A stretch of DNA of 64,000 nucleotides, from assembly GCA_030536515.1 (NCBI GenBank), contig JAUNPV010000007.1, positions 61,015 to 125,014 on the forward strand, given 5' to 3'. Source of the stretch: Eubacteriales bacterium. Its GTDB lineage: Bacteria; Bacillota; Clostridia; Oscillospirales; Oscillospiraceae. This document shows positions 34,049 to 40,600 of the stretch, piece after piece. The position numbers and the translations under genes were made by a program. Positions within the stretch are counted from its first letter, which is position 1. Each line of letters begins with the position of its first letter. Below the pieces are notes generated by a model that did not search any database, had not been told where the DNA came from, and saw only the letters and a program-made list of their open reading frames with translations.

Positions 34049-35173
34049 ATGCCTCAGTTTACCATTCCCGAAGCCGACGCAAACGTGGCCGAAGTGCTGC
34101 GTGCCTATGATTTCCCCGCAACGCTGCTGGGCGCTGTCCGCTATGGCCAGGGCCACATCAACGACACCTTCTGCGTCCTGTGCCAGCCTCAGGAGGGCGA
34201 CTGCATCCGCTTTATCCTCCAGGGTCTGAGCCTGGCCGCCTTCCCCCACCCCGAGGAGCTGATGGAGAATTTCATCGGCATCACCTCCTACCTGCGCAAG
34301 GCCGTCATCGAAAACGGCGGCGACCCCGCCCGGGAGACCCTGTCTCTGGTGAAGACCCGGGACGGCAAGGACTTCTACACCGACAGCACCGGCAAGGTCT
34401 GGCGTCTGACCCCCTTCATTGAGAACACCGACTGCTTCCAGTCCGCCACCCCGGAGCTGTTTGAGGCCTCTGCCCGGACCTTTGGGCGGCTGCAATACCT
34501 GCTCCAGGACTACCCCGCCGAGACCCTCCACGAGACCATCGTCAACTTCCACAACACCGAGGACCGGTACGCCAGGTTCCTGGCCGCCCTGGAGGCGGAC
34601 AAGCTGGGCCGGGCCAAGGATGTCCAGCCGGAGGTTCAGTTCGTCCTGGACCGGAAGGCCGACTGCTCCGTGGCTCTCCAGGCCCTGCGCGACGGCAAGC
34701 TCCCCCTGCGGGTCACCCACAACGATACCAAGCTCAACAACATCCTCATCGACCGGACCACCCACGAGGGCATCTGCGTCATCGACCTGGACACCACCAT
34801 GCCGGGGCTCAGCATGAACGACTTCGGCGACTCCATCCGCTTTGGGGCCAACCACTCCAAGGAGGACGAGCAGGACCTGAGCAAGGTCAACTTTGACATC
34901 CAGCTCTACGAGGTCTACACCCGGGGCTTCCTGGAGGGAGCCAACGGCTGCCTGACCCAGACCGAGCTGGAATATCTGCCCTGGGGCGCACGGCTGATGA
35001 CCCTGGAATGCGGCATCCGCTTCCTGACCGACTACTTAGACGGCGACCACTACTTCCGCATCCACTACCCCCAGCAGAACCTGGACCGCGCCCGCACCCA
35101 GTTCAAGCTGGTGAAGGACATGGAGGAGCAGTTCGAGGAAATGGGCCGGGTGGTCAAGAAATACGCAAAGTAA
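34049..35173 (+). CDS. nahK: APH-fold sugar kinase, probably N-acetylhexosamine 1-kinase (NahK-like)
   Basis: A 374-residue kinase with the aminoglycoside-phosphotransferase fold. QGHINDTF (about residues 34-41) is the nucleotide loop, THNDTKLNNILI (about 226-237) the catalytic loop and VIDLDTTMPG the metal-binding segment. These match NahK, which phosphorylates GlcNAc or GalNAc at C1. In bifidobacteria NahK lies with GalE; here galE follows after a 168-base repeat-containing gap. The ATG follows AGGAGGGA. The sugar specificity is inferred, and related kinases exist with other substrates. Confidence 0.72.
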   Translation: MPQFTIPEADANVAEVLRAYDFPATLLGAVRYGQGHINDTFCVLCQPQEGDCIRFILQGLSLAAFPHPEELMENFIGITSYLRKAVIENGGDPARETLSLVKTRDGKDFYTDSTGKVWRLTPFIENTDCFQSATPELFEASARTFGRLQYLLQDYPAETLHETIVNFHNTEDRYARFLAALEADKLGRAKDVQPEVQFVLDRKADCSVALQALRDGKLPLRVTHNDTKLNNILIDRTTHEGICVIDLDTTMPGLSMNDFGDSIRFGANHSKEDEQDLSKVNFDIQLYEVYTRGFLEGANGCLTQTELEYLPWGARLMTLECGIRFLTDYLDGDHYFRIHYPQQNLDRARTQFKLVKDMEEQFEEMGRVVKKYAK

Positions 35174-35187
35174 GCTGACCCATTACG

Positions 35188-35313
35188 GTAGGGAACGGAT
35201 TTATCCGTTCCGTCTATCCCATGGCCTTGCAGCCTTTGGCCGGACAGCCGCAAGGGCTGTCCCTACGCAAACATGAACCGTTCTCAAGCGGAACGGATGA
35301 ATCCGTTCCCTAC
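35188..35313. repeat. Three GTAGGG-bordered palindromes in tandem
   Basis: GTAGGGAACGGAT/ATCCGTTCC (35188-35211), GGACAGCC/GGGCTGTCC-CTAC (35242-35266) and GGAACGGAT/ATCCGTTCCCTAC (35290-35313). They fill the gap between nahK and galE and could affect message stability. Confidence 0.85.
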
Positions 35314-35341
35314 GAAGTTACTTTAATTAGGAGGAATTAAC

Positions 35342-36358
35342 ATGAACATTCTGGTTACCGGCGGCGCCGGGTATATTGGCTCTCACACCTGCATCGAGCT
35401 GATGAAGTCCGGCTACGATGTGGTGGTCATTGACAACCTGTGCAACTCCAACCCCAAGAGCCTGGACCGGGTGGCGCAGCTGGCGGGCAAACCCGTCAAA
35501 TTCTACCGGGGCGACGTCCGGGACGAGGCGCTTCTGCGGAAAATCTTCGCCGAAAATGAGATTTCCGCCGTCATCCACTTTGCAGGCCTCAAGGCCGTGG
35601 GCGAGTCCGTGGCCCAGCCCTGGCGGTACTATGACAACAATCTGAACTCCACCCTGGTGCTCACCAAGGTCATGGGCGAGGCGGGCTGCAAAAACATCAT
35701 CTTCTCCTCCTCCGCCACGGTCTACTCCGGCGACAACGAAATGCCCCTGCGGGAGACCAGCCGCACCGGCAACTGCACCAACCCCTACGGCTGGACCAAG
35801 TACATGACCGAGCAGATTCTCTCCGGCATGGCCCACGCCGAGCCCGACTGGTCCATCGTGCTGCTGCGCTACTTCAACCCCATCGGTGCCCACGAAAGCG
35901 GCATGATCGGCGAGGACCCCAGAGGCATTCCCAATAACCTGATGCCCTACATCACCCAGGTGGCCATCGGCCGCCGGGAGAAGCTCAGCGTCTTCGGCAA
36001 CGACTACGACACCCCCGACGGCACCGGCGTCCGGGACTATATCCACGTGGTGGACCTGGCCAAGGGCCACGTGGCCGCCGTCAAGTATGTGGTGGAAAAC
36101 CACGGCTGCGAGGTCTTCAACCTGGGCACCGGCACCGGCTACAGCGTGCTGGACATGGTCAAGGCCTTCGAGCAGGCCAACGGCGTGAAGGTCAACTACC
36201 AGATTGTGGACCGCCGCCCCGGGGACCTGGCCACCTGCTACGCAGACCCCGCCAAATCCGCCCAGGTCCTGGGCTGGAAGGCCGAAAAGACCCTGGTGGA
36301 TATGTGCCGGGACTCCTGGAACTGGCAGAGCAAAAACCCCATGGGCTACGGGGAGTAA
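35342..36358 (+). CDS. galE: UDP-glucose/UDP-hexosamine 4-epimerase
   Basis: A 338-residue NAD-dependent epimerase interconverting UDP-glucose and UDP-galactose, possibly also the N-acetyl forms. The Rossmann motif TGGAGYIGSH is at residues 6-15, the catalytic Ser is in FSSSATVYS, and YGWTK (about 149-153) gives the Tyr-Lys pair. The length is standard. TAGGAGG precedes the ATG. Next to the NahK-like kinase it would shuttle sugar nucleotides between gluco and galacto forms. Confidence 0.95.
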   Translation: MNILVTGGAGYIGSHTCIELMKSGYDVVVIDNLCNSNPKSLDRVAQLAGKPVKFYRGDVRDEALLRKIFAENEISAVIHFAGLKAVGESVAQPWRYYDNNLNSTLVLTKVMGEAGCKNIIFSSSATVYSGDNEMPLRETSRTGNCTNPYGWTKYMTEQILSGMAHAEPDWSIVLLRYFNPIGAHESGMIGEDPRGIPNNLMPYITQVAIGRREKLSVFGNDYDTPDGTGVRDYIHVVDLAKGHVAAVKYVVENHGCEVFNLGTGTGYSVLDMVKAFEQANGVKVNYQIVDRRPGDLATCYADPAKSAQVLGWKAEKTLVDMCRDSWNWQSKNPMGYGE

Positions 36359-36382
36359 GGCTCCGAAACATTCCAATAGCCG

Positions 36383-36417
36383 AACCGCTGCGAAGCACCC
36401 GCTTCGCAGCGGTTTTT
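36383..36417 (+). terminator. Terminator after galE
   Basis: AACCGCTGCGAAGC and its complement form a 14-base stem with a 4-base loop, then T5. Confidence 0.92.
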
Positions 36418-36513
36418 CATATGTACGATTTCGCCAAAATTCGACTGATATTTTATATGATTGAATCTACTTGCCCCTTTTTTGCCTCTGAATGCGGTAA
36501 GCTGCACAAATGG

Positions 36514-36542
36514 TTTACAAAGAAAAAAGAAATATTTATAAT
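36514..36542 (+). promoter_or_regulatory. Sigma-A promoter of the pilus locus
   Basis: TTTACA (36514-36519), 17 bases, TATAAT (36537-36542) in an AT-rich context. Confidence 0.75.
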
Positions 36543-36678
36543 GATTTTACAAAGCTCGCAGAGGGCCCGGCCCAAGGGCCGAAAAATCGAAAAATTTTTT
36601 TCACGAGGGAGGTACCTCCCTCGTCCATTCATGTGACCATGAATGGAATGATGCTTGATTCGTCCGGAGTGAATACGT

Positions 36679-37083
36679 ATGACTGATAAGGAACTGAAAA
36701 GACTGTCCCGGCGGGACCTGCTGGAAATGCTGCTGGAGCAGAGCCGCCAGATGCAGCAGCTGCAGCAGCAGCTGGACCAGGCCCAGGAAAAGCTGAACAG
36801 CCGGGCCCTGGAGCTGAGCGAGGCCGGCTCCATTGCCGAGGCGGCGCTGAAAATCAACGGCGTTTTCCAGGCGGCCCAGGCCGCTGCCAGCCAATACCTG
36901 GAAAACATCGCCCAGCTGAGCCAGCGGCAGGAGGCCGTTTGCAGACAGATGGAGCAGGCCTGCAGCCTGAGAATCCAAAAGCGTCTGGAGGAGGCCGAGA
37001 AGGCCAGGGCCGAAATGCTGGCCCAGACCGAACGGGAGTGCGCCGACCGTCTGGCGGCCGCTGTGCGGGGTGAGGAGCCATGA
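36679..37083 (+). CDS. Coiled-coil protein at the head of the pilus locus
   Basis: A 134-residue, highly charged protein. It is almost entirely predicted coiled coil: long Gln/Leu/Glu heptads (about residues 8-50) and another helix rich in Arg/Glu/Ala (about 85-130). It has no signal peptide or membrane segment, so it is cytosolic. The stop overlaps the signal peptidase start by 4 bases. I do not recognise a family. It might organise the assembly site at the membrane, but this is speculation. Confidence 0.75.
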   Translation: MTDKELKRLSRRDLLEMLLEQSRQMQQLQQQLDQAQEKLNSRALELSEAGSIAEAALKINGVFQAAQAAASQYLENIAQLSQRQEAVCRQMEQACSLRIQKRLEEAEKARAEMLAQTERECADRLAAAVRGEEP

Positions 37084-37664
37084 AAAAGAAAACCACCCGG
37101 CAGATGCCGGAAATCGCTCAGCTGGAGGCGGAGCTGCGGCGGGAGAGCTACCGCAGCCGCTACAGACAGGTGCTGATGAGTACCGTGTACACCCTGATCG
37201 TGGTGGCGGCGGTGGCGGTGCTGGTGGCGGTGCTGCTGCTTCCGGTGCTGCAAATCTACGGCAGCTCCATGACCCCCACCTTGTCCGAGGGGGACATCGT
37301 GGTGTCCGTCAAGGGAAGCTCCTTTGAGCCCGGCGATTTGGTCTGCTTCTACATCGGCAACAAGCTGCTGGTCAAGCGCTACATCGCCGGTCCCGGCCAA
37401 TGGGTCCAGCTGGATGAGGACGGCAACGTCTATGTGGACCAGGTCCTTCTGGAGGAGCCATACCTGGAGGAAAAGGCCTTTGGCGACACCAACATCGAGC
37501 TGCCCTATCAGGTGCCGGAAAACCGCATTTTCTGCATCGGCGACCACCGGGCCACATCGGTGGATTCCCGCAACACGGCCGTGGGCTGCATTGCGGATGA
37601 ACAAATCGTTGGAAAAATCGTGTTCCGGGTCTGGCCGCTGTCAGACTTTGGACCATTGCAGTAA
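37080..37664 (+). CDS. Signal peptidase I (pilus-locus copy)
   Basis: A 194-residue S26 peptidase. After a basic N-terminus, one membrane segment lies at about residues 36-56. The catalytic serine S63 is in SSMTPTL and the general-base lysine K99 in VKRYIAGPG. The conserved box GDHRATSVDSR follows near 155. The Ser-Lys pair marks it as bacterial-type rather than SipW/ER-type. Dedicated signal peptidases are common in pilus islands, where they process pilins or help assembly. It lies between the coiled-coil gene and the giant surface protein. Confidence 0.92.
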   Translation: MKKKTTRQMPEIAQLEAELRRESYRSRYRQVLMSTVYTLIVVAAVAVLVAVLLLPVLQIYGSSMTPTLSEGDIVVSVKGSSFEPGDLVCFYIGNKLLVKRYIAGPGQWVQLDEDGNVYVDQVLLEEPYLEEKAFGDTNIELPYQVPENRIFCIGDHRATSVDSRNTAVGCIADEQIVGKIVFRVWPLSDFGPLQ

Positions 37665-37684
37665 ATAAGAAGGGAGAAACAGCC

Positions 37685-40600
37685 ATGGCCTATCCTGTCC
37701 TGGAAAAGGCGCATCAATATACTGCCAGCAGAAAGCGCAGAAGCCGCTGGCAAAAGGTCGTGACCGGCATGGCGGCCGTGGTGGTGTTCTGCACCACCTA
37801 TGCGCTGATTCTCCCAGCCATCACCCTGGAGCGGGAGCCTCTGTGCGGCCTGGAAGAACACACCCACACGGACAGCTGCTACAGCCTTCCCATGGAGTTT
37901 ACCTGCCGGCCGGACGCTGGCGGCGTTACCGTGGTGCACACCCACAGCCAGCTGTGCTATGACCGGGCGGGCCAGCTGATTTGCCCCCTGCCCGAAATTT
38001 TGGAGCACGTTCACGACGAAAGCTGCTATGAGCAGCTGCCTCTGCCGGAGCCTCACACCCACGGCGAGGGCTGCTACCGGGAGGTCCGGGAGCTTACCTG
38101 CCCCCTGGAGGAGACAGAGCCCCACACCCACGACGAAAGCTGCATGGGAAAGCGGAAGGTGCTGCTGTGCACCATCCCCGAGAGCGAAGGCCACACCCAC
38201 AGCGAAAGCTGCCGGGTCACCGAGGACTATCTGGTCTGCGGCCAGGAGGAATCCCAGGGCCACACCCACGGCGAGGGCTGCCGGGACGAAGAGGGAAATC
38301 TGATTTGCGGCCAGGAGGAATTCCAGGGTCACACCCACAGCGAGGACTGCTGGGCCACCGAGGACCATCTGGCCTGCGGCCGGGAGGAATCCCAGGGCCA
38401 CACCCACGGCGAGGCCTGCTGGGGCGAGGAAAGCTGCTATGTCTGCGGCCGGGAGGAAACCGGGGGCCACTGCCACACGGATGCCTGCTATACCGTGAAG
38501 CAGGAGCTGATCTGCACCCGGGAGGAGCTGGCCCCGGAGGACATCCCCTCAGAGCCGGAAAAACGCCTGATTTGCACCCGGGAGGAAATTGTCCTCCACA
38601 CCCACACCGACCAGTGCTGGGACCAGCAGCACAATTTGATTTGTGAAAAGCCCGAGGTGGTTCAGCACGTCCACACGGACGACTGCCTCAGCCCCATCCC
38701 CGGGGCCCAGCCGGTGCTGACCTGCCCGCTGGAGGCCCATGAGCACACCGATGCCTGCCTGACGGACCCGGAGGCCGATCTGGAAACCCCGGCGGACTGG
38801 GAAGCCGCCCTGCCCGGGGACCTGACGGGCAAGTGGGCCGAGGACCTGCTGCGCGTGGCCGAAAGCCAGCTGGACTATCAGGAGAGCGTCCGCAACGTCC
38901 TGCTCACCGAGGAGCCGGTCCGGGGCTACACCCGCTACGGCGCCTGGGTCGAGGACCCCTACGGCGACTGGTCCGAATATTTTGTCTCCTTCTGCCAGCA
39001 CTACGCCGGCATTCCCGAGGAGGCCTTCCCCCGGCATCCCGACCGCCCCCAGTGGTGCCGGGAGCTGGAGCAGGAGAACTGGGGCATCTACCTCACCCCG
39101 GACCGGCACACCCCGGCCCCCGGCGACACGGTCTATCTTGACCTGGACGCCGACGGCGAGATGGACCACATGGCCATTGTGGAGGAGCTGCTTCCCCAGA
39201 CCCAGGAGGAGCCGGCCAGGCTGGCCGTCATTGGCGGCGACCTTTCCAACCGGGTCCAGCGGGAGAAGTACGACCTGGATGCCCCGGAGCTGCTGGGCTA
39301 CGCCTCCCTGGCGGCAGCCAAGGAACGCTACGACCGCCTCACCAGCCCCCAGCCTCCTGCGGTGACATATTACTGCGGCCAGGAGGAGCACACCCACGGC
39401 CCCGCCTGCTACGACGAGTCCGGGACCCTGATTTGCCAGAAACCCGAACACACCCACACCGAGGCCTGCCAAGTCGAAACAGTCTACTACTGCGGCCAGG
39501 AGGCGCACACCCACGGCCCCGCCTGTTATGACGAGTCCGGGACCCTGATTTGCCAGACCCCCGAGCACACCCACACCGAGGCCTGCCAGGTGGAAACAGT
39601 CTACTACTGCGGCCAGGAGGAGCACACCCACGGCCCCGCCTGCTATGACGGGTCCGGGACCCTGATATGCCAGACCCCCGAGCACACCCACACCGAGGCT
39701 TGCCAGGTGGAAACGGTCTACTACTGCGGCCTGACGGAGCACGTCCACAGCCTGGCCTGCCACGGGGAGGATGGGACCCTGATTTGCGGCCTGACAGAGC
39801 ACCTCCATACCACCGCCTGCCGCTACCAGCTGACCCACCAGACCCTGGTTGCGGATATCCTGGGCGACATCATGCCCTTTGCGGATTTTGCCATCGAGGA
39901 TGAGGACCAGGACGGGGACGGCAAACCAAAGATTAGCGTGACCGGAGAACTTCCCGAAGGCGCAAAATTGACGGCCACAAAGCTGTACAATGTTGTAGAT
40001 ATGGAGAATCTGGCCTTTGCCTACGACCTTTCCATCAAGGTAGACGATAAAGAATACTCGCCAGTCCCCGGAACCATGACCATCCGCTTTGCGCTTCCCG
40101 GCATCACCGACAACCCCACCAAGACCCTGAAGGCCTTCCGCCTTCCCCCTGCACCCCAGGCAGAGGAAGCCCAGGCAGCGGCGACCCTCGCCGCCCCGGC
40201 TTATGGTGCCCCGGTGCCCGTTGAAGCAAAGACGGTGGATAACTGCCTGGAAATCCAGACCTCCGAAACCGGTGTCTACGTCGCAACGGCGGAAAACGCA
40301 CCGCTGGTCCCCCCGTGCCCCGGGGAGGAATGCGGCCTGGATGATTACCTGAGAGATTGGGTCTCCTGCACCGGCATCAATCCCTTCGGCACGGCCCAGG
40401 GCTTCAACCTGTTCCTGCTGGGGAATATGAACAACTGGGGCGTGGTCCACGGCAACGCTGCCATCAGCGGCAACATCACCGGCACCAGCAACAGCATCTC
40501 CTATGACGAAGGCTCCTCCCACAACTATGCCGCCGACACCACCGAGCACTATCCCATCGGCCTGATTCTGGGCGGGGAGCAGAATGCGGAGACAACGGAT

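Larger units (their letters stand above)
36359..36678. other. Leader region of the pilus locus
   Basis: After the galE terminator there is AT-rich DNA, the pilus promoter and a leader of about 130 bases. The leader has GGCCC/GGGCC hairpin sequence followed by an A/T run (36570-36600), a perfect palindrome GAGGGAGGTACCTCCCTC (36605-36622) and CATTCATG/CATGAATG (36627-36646). Such structures suggest attenuation or a protein-bound leader. No gene seen. Confidence 0.6.

Noticed and set aside
39371-39721. Tandem 117-bp repeats considered as a CRISPR array
   Set aside because: The units are contiguous, in frame and coding, with no spacers and no cas genes.
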